Counted from the first letter of the stretch, positions 6,363 to 14,462 are shown. The stretch is 17,658 nt of DNA from an uncultured Clostridia bacterium (GCA_947304365.1 CAMZAY010000002.1:1-17658); one strand, 5' to 3'. Numbers and translations are program-made. The notes: a model not told the origin generated them from the letters alone.

Positions 6363-7646
6363 ATGAAAAACGTATTCGCAAACCGCAATTTCAGGCTCGT
6401 GTTCTTCGGCGCGCTCGTGTCCGAGGTCGGCTCGATCCTTTTAAGCTTCGCGGTCAGCTTCTACATCCTTGAAATAACCGATAAAAACGCCTTTATACAG
6501 GGGCTGTACCTCGCGCTCGTCGGCGCGGTGACGCTCGTGCTTACGCCGGTCGGAGGCGTGCTGGGCGACCGCTTCAACAAGGCGCGGATAATGTTCCTCT
6601 GCGATTACGTAAAGGGCGCGGCGATACTTCTGATCGGCGCCATGATGCTTGTTTTCCGCTCGAACGGGGCGCATCTTGCTATGCTTTTCGCGGGCGGCAT
6701 ACTCTCCGGCGCGATCGCCGGCATATTCTCCCCGGCGTCGGGCGCGCTCCTTCCGCACATATTGGAAGAGCAGCAGCTCCAGCAGGCGAACTCCTATACG
6801 TCCATAAGAGGCTCGGCGCAGAGCATATTCGGCGTTGTGCTCGCGGGGGTGCTCTATGCCGCGCTGCCCGTCACGACGATATTCTTCCTCGTCGGCGTAT
6901 GCTATATCGCCTCCGGCTTTTCCGAAATGTTCATAAGATACGAGCACGTGCGTCCCGAGCAGAAGCTCACCGTCAGTGTGGCTTTCAGGGACATGAAGGA
7001 TGGGCTCGTCTACGTAAGGGATCACAGGGCGCTCTTTGCGTTCATGCTTGCGATACTGTTCATCAATTTCTTCTCCTCGCCTATATTCGGCAATTTCATG
7101 CCCTACTTCATAAAGACGGACGTCGGCGGGGCACAGAGCTATCTTTTCGATAAGCTGCTTACGCCGGAGCTTTGGCTCTCCGTGTTCGAGGTGCTCGTCT
7201 GTTTGAGCTCGCTCGTCGCCGCCGCGATACTCAGCGCAAGGAAACCCGCCGAAAAATGCGGGCGCGCGGTATCGGTAAGGATCGCGTTCATGGCGCTTCT
7301 CATAATCGCGTCGACGGTCTGCTACTGGGCGCTCGTCCAAAGGGGCGTTTCGCTCAACGCGTTCCTCGTCGTGCTCTCGGCGGGAAGCCTCGCGCTGGGA
7401 GCGATACTCGCGCTGGTCAACATACCCATCAGCACCGCGGTGATGAGGATGGTCGACAAAAATATGCTGAGCAAGGTCTCGAGCATAACGAGCATAACCT
7501 CGCAGGGGCTCGTCCCGATCGCCTCCGTGCTTGCGGGAGCGATACTCCAGAGCATCGGCTCGACGGCGCTCCTCGCCTTCTGCGCGCTCGGCTTCGCCGC
7601 CGCCGCGGCGTACCTTCTGCTGAATAAAAAGGTAAGAGAGATATAA
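6363..7646 (+). CDS. Major facilitator superfamily transporter, MFS_3/EntS-MefA-like exporter
   Basis: This is a predicted proton-coupled exporter in the cytoplasmic membrane. The 427-residue protein is highly hydrophobic and consistent with about 12 membrane helices. The MFS motif A is GGVLGDRFNKARIM (residues 64-77), at the loop between helices 2 and 3. The N-terminal MKNVFANRNFRLVFFGALVSEVGS is characteristic of the macrolide-efflux/EntS-like subgroup, which exports drugs or siderophores; the substrate here is unknown. The ATG at 6363 is chosen because AAGGAG (6346-6351) is 11 nt upstream; extending to the TTG at 6300 would add a non-membrane leader across the promoter. It is a single-gene transcription unit. 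Confidence 0.88.
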   Translation: MKNVFANRNFRLVFFGALVSEVGSILLSFAVSFYILEITDKNAFIQGLYLALVGAVTLVLTPVGGVLGDRFNKARIMFLCDYVKGAAILLIGAMMLVFRSNGAHLAMLFAGGILSGAIAGIFSPASGALLPHILEEQQLQQANSYTSIRGSAQSIFGVVLAGVLYAALPVTTIFFLVGVCYIASGFSEMFIRYEHVRPEQKLTVSVAFRDMKDGLVYVRDHRALFAFMLAILFINFFSSPIFGNFMPYFIKTDVGGAQSYLFDKLLTPELWLSVFEVLVCLSSLVAAAILSARKPAEKCGRAVSVRIAFMALLIIASTVCYWALVQRGVSLNAFLVVLSAGSLALGAILALVNIPISTAVMRMVDKNMLSKVSSITSITSQGLVPIASVLAGAILQSIGSTALLAFCALGFAAAAAYLLLNKKVREI

Positions 7647-7652
7647 AAAAGA

Positions 7653-7690
7653 CGAAAAAAAAGGACGATCGTGCCATGCGGTCGTCCTTT
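7653..7690 (-). terminator. Intrinsic terminator of the murG operon, shared with the MFS gene
   Basis: AAAGGACGA (7660-7668) and TCGTCCTTT (7682-7690) form a perfect 9-bp stem. On the minus strand it is followed by a T8 run, 53 nt beyond the stop codon of the last minus-strand gene. On the plus strand the T-run is short, so termination of the MFS transcript is weaker. Confidence 0.88.
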
Positions 7691-7742
7691 GATATGCCAT
7701 ATTGATCGTGAGCGGAAAAGATATCCGGATTATCGACGAGGA

Positions 7743-8150
7743 TCAGAATGCGGGTTTTTCCCGCAGCATCCCGAGCAGCTTCTCCCTCAAAAGGAGATAC
7801 CTTGCGTATTTGTCGGGATCGGCGAAATGGTCCTCGCGGCGCTGCTTTATCACGTTGACGTAATCGAGCTTTTTATCGCCGAACTGCTCGCTCGTCAGGT
7901 CGAAGCGGAAGCCGTCCACCTCGTTGAAGCAGTGCGCGCCGCCGCCGGGGAGGGGTATGCCGTACACCTCGCCGCCGAGGAGATCCTGGACTATAAAGCT
8001 CGTTATCGAGCATTGCCCGAGGGTGGGGTTTTCGGGCGACCAATCGGCGCGCATACGGGGCGCGCAGGTCTCCCTTGACCAGCAGGAAAGCAGTTTTTCG
8101 TATAATTCCCTTATGTTTTCGGGAGCGGCTTCATAACCGTAAAAGCTCAT
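7743..8150 (-). CDS. YunG-like conserved protein of unknown function
   Basis: The 135-residue protein matches a widespread Firmicutes family of unknown function by its segments RADWSPENPTLGQCS, VYGIPL, AHCFN and FDLTSEQFGD. Cys47 (in GQCS), His73 (in AHCF) and Asp84 (in FDLT) occur in the order and spacing of a small papain/transglutaminase-like Cys-His-Asp triad; this is inference from motif order. There is no signal peptide or membrane segment. AAGGAG (8163-8158) lies 7 nt before the ATG, and the gene overlaps the end of the alaX-like gene by 20 nt, indicating translational coupling. It is the last gene of the murG operon. Confidence 0.8.
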   Translation of the reverse strand: MSFYGYEAAPENIRELYEKLLSCWSRETCAPRMRADWSPENPTLGQCSITSFIVQDLLGGEVYGIPLPGGGAHCFNEVDGFRFDLTSEQFGDKKLDYVNVIKQRREDHFADPDKYARYLLLREKLLGMLREKPAF

Positions 8151-9351
8151 CGTTCTTCTCCTTCCGGCTTTCGCCCGTCCAGTCCTTCAACAGCTTGCGG
8201 AGAGACAAAAGCATCTCCTCCGTAACGTCGCCTGACGACGCGCCCTGTGCGAAAACGGGACTGCCGCCGCCCTTGCCGCAGGTCAGGGCGTTGACCGCCT
8301 TTACGACCTCGCCCATCGAAATGGTCTCGCCCTCGCCGCGCAGTGCGCGGTAGTTGACCGAGCCGTTCGCCCTTCCGAATACCAGGGCGATCCTCGCGCC
8401 GTGAGCGACGAGCTCCTCGGAAAGCATCTTGACGTCGTTCGCGCCGAAGCCTTCCTCCATAACGACGGCGATCGGCTCCTTGTTTTCCGCCGCGATCCTC
8501 TTTGACAGCGCGAGCGTCCTCGCCTTCAATTCGCGCTTTAACGAAGCGAGCTCGTCCGACTGCTTCCTTACGGCGGAGGGAAGCTCGTCCCGGCTCGTGG
8601 AATAGCTCCTCGCAAGCCCCGTCATGGCGCGGGTCAGGGCGTTCGCCTCGTTTACGGCGCGTCCCCCGCAGGAGAACCACAGCCTTACGCCGCCCTTGTA
8701 TTTCTGGGAATCGCCTATCCTTATGTAGCCGACCTCGCCCGATGAAAAGCAGTGAGTGCCGCAGCAGGTGCAGGAATCGACGTCGCCGCCGCCAATGTAG
8801 ACGACCCTTATATCGTCCGATTTAACGTCGGATTTTTTCCTTATCTCGATCTTCGACAGCGCCTCGTGATCCATATGCGCTTCCGTAACGGGCAGATCCC
8901 GCCTCACGGCGGCGTTCGCCTCCCTTTCGAGCAGGGCGAGCGCGTCCTCGTCAAGGAATTTATCGAGGTCTATCGTGCAGTAGTCCTCCGCCATGTGGAA
9001 GCCCACGTTGCGCGCGCCGAAGAGCTTGTAAGCAAGCCCGGAAAGGATATGCTCGCCGGTGTGCTGACAGGTGTGGTCGAGCCGGCGCTCAAGATCGAGC
9101 TTTATAACGCACTCCGCGCCCGGCTCCAGGGGACTGTCCGCGACGTGATACACCTCGCCGTCCTTCTCGAAGGCGTCGAGGATATTGGCTTTGCCCGCCG
9201 TGCCGCGGTCCGCGGGCTGACCGCCGCCCTCCGGGAAAATGATCGTGCGGTCGAAAACCACGGCGAAGCCCCGATCCGTTTTTTCGCAGGAAACGACGCG
9301 GGCGCTCAGCTCGGTGATAACGGGGTGTTCGTAATAAAGTCGTTCGGTCAT
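8131..9351 (-). CDS. Alanyl-tRNA editing protein, AlaX-L type with DHHA1 domain
   Basis: This is a trans-editing hydrolase expected to clear mischarged Ser- or Gly-tRNA(Ala) in the cytosol. The 406-residue protein lacks the AlaRS catalytic domain. It begins with the small beta-barrel segment IIFPEGGGQPADRG (37-50) found at the start of AlaRS editing domains. The zinc site is complete: HTGEH (His97, His101) and CxxxH (Cys196, His200). A coiled-coil-like stretch (about 250-290) leads to a C-terminal DHHA1 domain with the glycine-rich GKGGGSP (359-365). AAAGGAG (9363-9357) is 5 nt before the ATG. The stop codon of the upstream methyltransferase is only 14 nt from this start. Family is secure; tRNA specificity is not shown by sequence. 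Confidence 0.92.
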   Translation of the reverse strand: MTERLYYEHPVITELSARVVSCEKTDRGFAVVFDRTIIFPEGGGQPADRGTAGKANILDAFEKDGEVYHVADSPLEPGAECVIKLDLERRLDHTCQHTGEHILSGLAYKLFGARNVGFHMAEDYCTIDLDKFLDEDALALLEREANAAVRRDLPVTEAHMDHEALSKIEIRKKSDVKSDDIRVVYIGGGDVDSCTCCGTHCFSSGEVGYIRIGDSQKYKGGVRLWFSCGGRAVNEANALTRAMTGLARSYSTSRDELPSAVRKQSDELASLKRELKARTLALSKRIAAENKEPIAVVMEEGFGANDVKMLSEELVAHGARIALVFGRANGSVNYRALRGEGETISMGEVVKAVNALTCGKGGGSPVFAQGASSGDVTEEMLLSLRKLLKDWTGESRKEKNDELLRL

Positions 9352-9365
9352 AATGGCTCCTTTTG

Positions 9366-10916
9366 TCAGTTGACCCTGATTATGAATATCATGGGCGTAA
9401 GCCCGCCCGCCTCGGTGCGCTGCTGGGAAAGCAGCGTAAGGCGTGAGCCCTGCTCCCTGATAAGGCGCTTCAAAAGGGTGAATTCCATCGTGTAAAGCAC
9501 CGCTACGCCGCCCTTCTTCACAAGCTGGGGCAGCTTTTCGAGCAGCCCCTTATACAGGCTCTCGCAGGAGGAATGCGTCCCCACGCGGTTGCCGAAGGGC
9601 AGGTTCGAGATAAGCTCGTCATACGGTCTGTGGCACTCGAACCGCAGTATGTCGTTCACGGTGTATTTGGCGTTAACGCCCGAAAGCGCGGTGTTTCTCC
9701 TTGCAATGTCTATCGCGCGGTGGGCGATATCCACGCCCGTCAGCGAGGCGCAGGGGGAGAGCCTGCCCCTTTCGATAAGGAACGTGCCGCTGCCGCAGCA
9801 GGGGTCGATGACGCGCGCGTTAACGGAAAGATGATCCCGCGCAAAACGCAGCACCGCCGCCGCGACGCATGGATTCATGGAGGCGGGTATCGACTCGGCT
9901 CGGTAATCGAAACGGACGTCTTTATAGGTGTAAAGCTTTGCAAAAAGCCGGACGGTCCTGTCGTTTCCCTCGACGCGCAGTTCTATCTCGTAATCGGAGG
10001 GCGCGTTGACGAGCGAAGCGTTCTCACACGCCGCGGCGATCTCCCTTACGAGCGTTACGCGGTCGGCGCCGGCGGGAAGGCTCGCCTTAAGCTCCACGCG
10101 GAAGCGGTACGGCGCTTCCCCCGTGTGGCTGGAGCGCATCAGCTCCTCCATGAAGGGGGATGCCTTTTTGGCTATCGCCGCGGGATCGGGCGAGACCTGA
10201 CCGATGGGGAAGAGCGCCTCCGAAAAACAGCGCGCCTCGTAAAGCGCGTCCATGTCGGAAACGAGGGTCTTCAAACTGTCGTGCCGCGTGTCGGAAACGG
10301 CGAAGCCGAGCTCCTCAAGCTCCTCCGCAAGCTGGTGCGGCAGCAGATCCGGCGCGCGAAGCTCCATCACCATGGGGCGGGGGAGCCCGCTGAAAACGTG
10401 CTCCGTCTTCGGCGCAAAGGAGCGGAGCGCGGTCTTGTGCGCCTCCGTTTCCTCAAGAAAATGCTTCCTCTCCGTTTCGTCCGCCGCGGGAGCGACCTTG
10501 TAGGCTTTAAGGAAGCGTTCCGCCTCCTCCCCGCCGATGCTCCCGAGGGCGAGCAGCATGCTCGGACGGACGAAGCGCTGATCCTCGCTGCCGAGCGCTT
10601 CTATAATGAGCTTATCGGCGTCGGCGGCGCGAAGAGCGCCGAGCAGCCTCGCGGCGTTGCGGCGGAGCTTTGCGCTCTCCGAAGAAAGGGCGCTTTTCGC
10701 CGCGTCGGTCAGGACGGCGTTTTCGCTCATCTTTATCAAAAGCTGTTTTTTGTTCGCAAGCCTTATTAGCAGCGCGGACGCGGCGCCGTTTTCGATGAAC
10801 ATCTCCGCCGCGGTATCGCAGAGCGCGGGCAGGTCGACGTTCATGGAGCAGAGCTTTTCGGCTCCGTTCGGCTCCTGAAGGCGGACGGCGATCTCTTCTT
10901 TCGTAAGCTTTTTCAT
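9366..10916 (-). CDS. HEAT-repeat/THUMP-like Rossmann methyltransferase, probable RNA guanine-N2 methyltransferase
   Basis: This is a SAM-dependent methyltransferase, likely acting on tRNA or rRNA. In the 516-residue protein, residues 80-140 form helical HEAT-like repeats (LRRNAARLLGAL, RPSMLLALGSIG). Residues 265-340 resemble a THUMP-like region (YEIELRVEGNDRTVRLFAKLY). FDYRAESIPASMNP (336-349) precedes the catalytic domain, as in Trm14/TrmN/RlmL-type enzymes. The catalytic domain has SAM motif I DPCCGSGTFLIE (371-382), GVDI, and the NLPFG motif (438-442), which corresponds to the NPPY/NPPFG motif of N2-guanine enzymes. The start codon directly abuts the murG stop (TAA then ATG), with AAAGGA inside the last murG codons. 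The RNA target is unknown, and the N-terminal HEAT extension is unusual. Confidence 0.85.
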   Translation of the reverse strand: MKKLTKEEIAVRLQEPNGAEKLCSMNVDLPALCDTAAEMFIENGAASALLIRLANKKQLLIKMSENAVLTDAAKSALSSESAKLRRNAARLLGALRAADADKLIIEALGSEDQRFVRPSMLLALGSIGGEEAERFLKAYKVAPAADETERKHFLEETEAHKTALRSFAPKTEHVFSGLPRPMVMELRAPDLLPHQLAEELEELGFAVSDTRHDSLKTLVSDMDALYEARCFSEALFPIGQVSPDPAAIAKKASPFMEELMRSSHTGEAPYRFRVELKASLPAGADRVTLVREIAAACENASLVNAPSDYEIELRVEGNDRTVRLFAKLYTYKDVRFDYRAESIPASMNPCVAAAVLRFARDHLSVNARVIDPCCGSGTFLIERGRLSPCASLTGVDIAHRAIDIARRNTALSGVNAKYTVNDILRFECHRPYDELISNLPFGNRVGTHSSCESLYKGLLEKLPQLVKKGGVAVLYTMEFTLLKRLIREQGSRLTLLSQQRTEAGGLTPMIFIIRVN

Positions 10917-11993
10917 TTATTTCCTTTCGGCGGCCTTGAAAATCTCGGCAAGCACTTCTTCGGTGCCGTCCGCAAGGGGATCGGCAAGCATCCTTTCGCG
11001 CATATCGGCGCGCTTCGAGTAAAGCTCCCCGACCATGGAAACGAGCCTTTCGGGGGTGATGTCCTTCTGGTCGAGCTTGAGCGCATAGCCCTTTTTCTGC
11101 ACGTAATCGGCGTTAAGTATCTGGTCGCCGCGGCTCGCCTCAAGGGGAAGCGGTATCAGCAGCGCCGGTATGCCGAGCGACATGAACTCGAACACGGCGT
11201 TCGCGCCCGCGCGGGAGATCACGACGCTCGTCGCGGCGAGCATATCGGGAAGCTCCTCCCGAACGTACTCGAACTGGCGGTAGCCCGGGCAGGCGACGCT
11301 TTCGTCGACCTTGCCCCGACCGCACAGATGCACTATATCAAAACGCTTCGTAAGCTCGGGAAGCGCTTTCCTTACGCCCTCGTTCACGCTTGCGGCGCCG
11401 AGGCTCCCGCCCATAACCATCAGCACGGGCTTTTCGCCGGTGAAGCCCATCACTTTAAGGCCCTTTTCACGCTCGCCCGAATAGAGCTCCGGACGGATGG
11501 GCGTGCCGGTATGCACCATCTTTTTGGCGATCTTCTTATCGGAAAGCCCTATCGTATCGGCGAATGTCACGCAGACGGTGTCGGCGTATTTCGCCGCGAT
11601 CTTGTTGGCAAGACCCGGGGTATAGTCCGATTCGTGGCAGACTACGGGGCATTTCCCCGCGGCGGCCATAACGACGGGCACGCTGACGAAGCCGCCCTTC
11701 GAGAATACGACGTCCGGCTTGAGCTCCTTAACGAGCGCGCGCGCCTGGCGGATGCCCTTCAATACCTTGAACGGGCTTGCGAGGTTCTTGATGGATAAAT
11801 ACCTCCTCAGCTTGCCCGATTCGATCGGGTGGAACGTGACGCCCGGCACGGCGGTGATGAGCCCGTATTCTATGCCGTCCTTAAGACCTGCGTAATGTAT
11901 CTCGTACCCGGCTTCCTTCAGCCCCTTTATCAAAGCGATATTCGGCGTAACGTGCCCCGCGGAGCCGCCGCCCGTCATCAAGATCCTTTTCAT
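10917..11993 (-). CDS. murG: MurG, UDP-GlcNAc:lipid I N-acetylglucosaminyltransferase
   Basis: This enzyme adds GlcNAc to lipid I, making the peptidoglycan precursor lipid II at the inner face of the membrane. The 358-residue protein is normal length. It is a GT-B glycosyltransferase with the N-terminal glycine loop GGGSAGH (8-14), FSKGGFVSVP (97-106), the catalytic-region HESDYTPGLAN (120-130), and the second glycine loop MGGSLGA (194-200). The UDP-GlcNAc site is SRAGANAVFEFMSLGIPALLIPLP (starting at 260), with Glu269 binding the ribose. ASRGDQ follows. The ATG at 11993 is chosen for its MKRILMTGGG N-terminus and the extended Shine-Dalgarno GGTGA 5 nt upstream; an in-frame GTG at 12002 lies inside that site. 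It heads a four-gene operon rather than sitting in the usual mur/fts cluster. Confidence 0.95.
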   Translation of the reverse strand: MKRILMTGGGSAGHVTPNIALIKGLKEAGYEIHYAGLKDGIEYGLITAVPGVTFHPIESGKLRRYLSIKNLASPFKVLKGIRQARALVKELKPDVVFSKGGFVSVPVVMAAAGKCPVVCHESDYTPGLANKIAAKYADTVCVTFADTIGLSDKKIAKKMVHTGTPIRPELYSGEREKGLKVMGFTGEKPVLMVMGGSLGAASVNEGVRKALPELTKRFDIVHLCGRGKVDESVACPGYRQFEYVREELPDMLAATSVVISRAGANAVFEFMSLGIPALLIPLPLEASRGDQILNADYVQKKGYALKLDQKDITPERLVSMVGELYSKRADMRERMLADPLADGTEEVLAEIFKAAERK

Positions 11994-12003
11994 ATCGTTC
12001 ACC

Positions 12004-12021
12004 GACCTTTTTCAAAAGGCC
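12004..12021 (-). promoter_or_regulatory. Small hairpin covering the upstream Shine-Dalgarno-like region of murG
   Basis: On the minus strand GGCCTTTT and AAAAGGTC pair over 8 bp (one G-U) with a very short loop. The stem includes the AAAAGG that precedes the murG start region. It may modulate translation initiation; no T-tract supports termination. Confidence 0.3.
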
Positions 12022-12126
12022 CCTTTCACGCTTATTTGAACCTCCGCACGGCGCGTTCTGCGCGGGCGGTCTCCAATAAAAGACTATTCCGCCGACAAAA
12101 AAACGCGCCACGGTCATAACCATATT

Positions 12127-12155
12127 ATTTTACACCATTATCCCGTTGAGGTAAA
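12127..12155 (-). promoter_or_regulatory. Sigma-A promoter of the murG operon
   Basis: On the minus strand TTTACC (12155-12150), a 17-bp spacer and TAAAAT (12132-12127) lie about 134 bp upstream of the murG ATG. Confidence 0.7.
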
Positions 12156-12200
12156 GTGCGATTTTTCCGCGGATATGCAGTATATATAGCTTCATGCCTC

Positions 12201-12229
12201 TTGAAAAAAGAGCGGATACATATTATAAT
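12201..12229 (+). promoter_or_regulatory. Sigma-A promoter of purF
   Basis: TTGAAA (12201-12206), a 17-bp spacer and a perfect TATAAT (12224-12229). The expected leader is about 65 nt. It includes an AGGTA-T-TACCT palindrome (12247-12257), which overlaps the start of the transcript and could be an operator. No PurR-type CGAA-rich box was recognised. Confidence 0.8.
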
Positions 12230-12272
12230 TAAAGCCTGTTCCAAAAAGGTATTACCTAATCGCGGAAAGGGA

Positions 12273-12290
12273 CCCCGTCCGGGGACGGGG
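12273..12290 (+). promoter_or_regulatory. GC-rich leader hairpin next to the purF start
   Basis: CCCCGTC (12273-12279) and GACGGGG (12284-12290) form a 7-bp stem of almost only G-C pairs with a CGGG loop. It ends 3 nt before the GGTGA Shine-Dalgarno of purF. It has no T-tract. It could limit ribosome access, or present the GGTGA in an exposed position. Confidence 0.5.
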
Positions 12291-12303
12291 CGCGGTGAAT
12301 GAT

Positions 12304-13728
12304 ATGAGCATACATGAAGAATGCGGCGTGTTCGGCGTGATCTCGCCGGAGGTGACGGACGTCGCCGGCATTTCGTACTACGGGCTTTACGCCCTTCAGC
12401 ACAGGGGGCAGGAGAGCTGCGGCATAGTCGTCAACGACGACGGTGTGTTCGCTTCGCATAAGGATCTCGGTCTTTTGAGCGAGGTCTTCTCCGGGGACGT
12501 TCTTTCGCGTCTGCCCAAGGGAAAGATGGCGGTCGGCCACGTGCGCTACGGCACCACCGGCGGCAACAACAGGAACAACTGCCAGCCAATTGAGGTCAAT
12601 CATCAGAAGGGGCGCATGGCGCTCGCCCACAACGGCAATCTCTCCAACGCGGCGGAGCTGAGGAACAAGCTCGAGCTTTCCGGCGCGATATTCCATACCA
12701 CCAGCGATACCGAGACCATCGCCTACATAATCACCAAGGAAAGGCTCTCCGCCCCCTCGATCGAGACGGCGCTTTCCCGCGCGATGGATATCATCGACGG
12801 CGCTTATTCGCTGCTGCTCATGAGCCCGCAGAAGCTCATCTGCGCGCGCGATCCCTACGGCTTCCGCCCGCTCTGCTACGGCAAAACACCGGACGGCACT
12901 TACATCGTCGCCTCCGAGAGCTGCGCGATCAGGGCCGTCGGCGGAGAGGTCATCCGCGACGTCGAGCCCGGCGAGATAATCGTTTTCAGCGATAAGGGCG
13001 TCGTTTCCAACAAGGAGCACTGCGGCACGAAGCCGCATAAGCTCTGCGTGTTCGAGTACATCTATTTCGCCCGTCCCGACTCCGTGATAGACGGCGTTTC
13101 CGTACACGAGTCGAGGGTGGAGGCGGGAAGGATACTCGCCAAGACGCACCCCGCCGACGCGGATATAGTCGTCGGCGTGCCCGATTCGGGTCTTGACGCG
13201 GCGCTCGGCTTCAGCCTCGAATCCGGCATACCGTACAGCATCGGGCTCATCAAGAACAAGTACATCGGCAGGACGTTCATATCCCCCGGCCAGAGCATGC
13301 GCCTCGACCAGGTAAAGATAAAGCTCTCCGCGATAGAGGACGTCGTAAGGGGCAAGCGCGTCGTGCTGATCGACGATTCGATCGTCCGCGGCACGACCAG
13401 CGGCAGGCTCGTAAAGCTTCTGAGGGACGCCGGCGCGAGCGAGATCCATATGCGTATCTCTTCGCCGCCCTTCCTCAATCCCTGCTATTACGGCACTGAT
13501 ATCGATTCGAGGGACAATCTCATAGCGTGCAGGCATACTGTGGAAGAGATCGCGGCGATAATCGGCGCGGACACGCTGGGGTATCTCCCGATCGACAGCC
13601 TCGCAAGGCTCGCGAAGTGCTCCGATTTCTGCAACGCGTGCTTCTCGGGCGATTATCCCACGCCCGTCCCCGCGGATACGAGGAAGGACCGCTTCGAGCA
13701 GAAGCTCTCCCAAAGGCAGAAGAAATAA
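12304..13728 (+). CDS. purF: Amidophosphoribosyltransferase
   Basis: This enzyme makes phosphoribosylamine from PRPP and glutamine, the first committed step of purine synthesis. The 474-residue protein has an N-terminal Ntn glutaminase whose nucleophile is Cys7 (in EECGVFG) after a 6-residue propeptide. The C-terminal type I PRTase domain has the PRPP loop VVLIDDSIVRGTTS (353-366). Four cysteines matching the Bacillus-type 4Fe-4S ligands are present: Cys248 (in LCVFEYIYFARPDS), Cys394 (in NPCYYG), and Cys443 and Cys446 (in CNAC). Oxygen-labile, self-processed enzyme is therefore expected. The ATG at 12304 is preceded by GGTGA with a 5-nt gap; a GTG at 12295 lies in the same frame. Its stop codon overlaps the next start by 1 nt. 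Confidence 0.97.
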   Translation: MSIHEECGVFGVISPEVTDVAGISYYGLYALQHRGQESCGIVVNDDGVFASHKDLGLLSEVFSGDVLSRLPKGKMAVGHVRYGTTGGNNRNNCQPIEVNHQKGRMALAHNGNLSNAAELRNKLELSGAIFHTTSDTETIAYIITKERLSAPSIETALSRAMDIIDGAYSLLLMSPQKLICARDPYGFRPLCYGKTPDGTYIVASESCAIRAVGGEVIRDVEPGEIIVFSDKGVVSNKEHCGTKPHKLCVFEYIYFARPDSVIDGVSVHESRVEAGRILAKTHPADADIVVGVPDSGLDAALGFSLESGIPYSIGLIKNKYIGRTFISPGQSMRLDQVKIKLSAIEDVVRGKRVVLIDDSIVRGTTSGRLVKLLRDAGASEIHMRISSPPFLNPCYYGTDIDSRDNLIACRHTVEEIAAIIGADTLGYLPIDSLARLAKCSDFCNACFSGDYPTPVPADTRKDRFEQKLSQRQKK

Positions 13729-14462
13729 TGAGAATGGGCGTCAAAACTTGTTTGATAACCGGCGCTTCCCGCGGGATCGGCAGGGAGACGGCCCTGCTCC
13801 TCGCCGAAAGGGGCGAGTACGGCAGGCTTATATTGAACTGCCGCAAAAACGCCGCGGAGCTTGAAGAAACAAGGCGTCTCGCGCTCGAGGCGGGCGCGGT
13901 CGAGGTGATCGCCTCGGTCGGCGACGTCGGGGACAGCGCATACGTCGAATCGCTCCTCAGGGAGCACGGTCCCGCCGACGCCGTCGTGAACAACGCCGGA
14001 ACGGCGTATTTCGGGCTCCTTACCGACATGACGCCCGCGGAATGGGATGAAATCATCCGCACCGATCTTACCTCGGTGTTCAACACCTGCCGCGTTTTCG
14101 TGCCCGATATGGTCTCGAAAAAGGCGGGCAGGATACTCAATATCTCCTCCGTCTGGGGACTTACCGGCGCCTCGTGCGAGGTCGCTTACAGCGCCGCCAA
14201 GGCGGGCGTCATCGGCTTCACGAAGGCGCTTGCGAAGGAGCTTGCGCCGAGCAATATCCAGGTCAACGCGATCGCCTTCGGCGTCGTGGACACCGATATG
14301 AACGGGCGCCTTTCGGAGGCGGAGAAGGCGTCCCTTTATGAGGAGATCCCCATGGGCAGAGCGGCGTCCGCAAGGGAGGCCGCGCTCGCCGCGGTAAAGC
14401 TCCTCGAAATGCCGCCGTATTTTACCGGGGAGACGGTAAAGGTAGACGGAGGCTGGCAGTAA
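13728..14462 (+). CDS. Short-chain dehydrogenase/reductase, FabG-like
   Basis: This is an NAD(P)H-dependent oxidoreductase, 244 residues. The cofactor loop is TGASRGIG (11-18), NNAG is at 88-91, the catalytic serine region is ISSVWG (139-144), and the YxxxK motif is Tyr154/Lys158. The fourth tetrad residue, Asn in FabG, aligns with Asp113 (RTDLTSVF). A C-terminal FTGETVKVDGG (232-242) is typical of 3-oxoacyl-ACP reductases. The ATG overlaps the purF stop as TAATG, so it is translationally coupled to purF, but no fatty-acid genes are nearby and the substrate is uncertain. A second ATG 6 nt further on is possible. Confidence 0.88.
   Translation: MRMGVKTCLITGASRGIGRETALLLAERGEYGRLILNCRKNAAELEETRRLALEAGAVEVIASVGDVGDSAYVESLLREHGPADAVVNNAGTAYFGLLTDMTPAEWDEIIRTDLTSVFNTCRVFVPDMVSKKAGRILNISSVWGLTGASCEVAYSAAKAGVIGFTKALAKELAPSNIQVNAIAFGVVDTDMNGRLSEAEKASLYEEIPMGRAASAREAALAAVKLLEMPPYFTGETVKVDGGWQ

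Noticed and set aside
6441..7700. Minus-strand open frame of 419 codons opposite the MFS gene
   Set aside because: Very Arg/Glu-rich shadow of a membrane protein gene that also runs through the terminator.
11881..12123. Small minus-strand open frame upstream of and overlapping murG
   Set aside because: It begins just after the murG promoter, but has no good ribosome site and overlaps murG out of frame. A leader peptide cannot be excluded but is not supported.
12256..13713. Minus-strand open frame of 485 codons opposite purF
   Set aside because: The sense strand is an unmistakable purF with all catalytic residues; the antisense frame has no recognisable domain.
13527..13727. N-terminal extension of the SDR frame into purF
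   Set aside because: The Rossmann motif begins about 11 residues after the ATG at 13728; the upstream part is an out-of-frame reading of purF.
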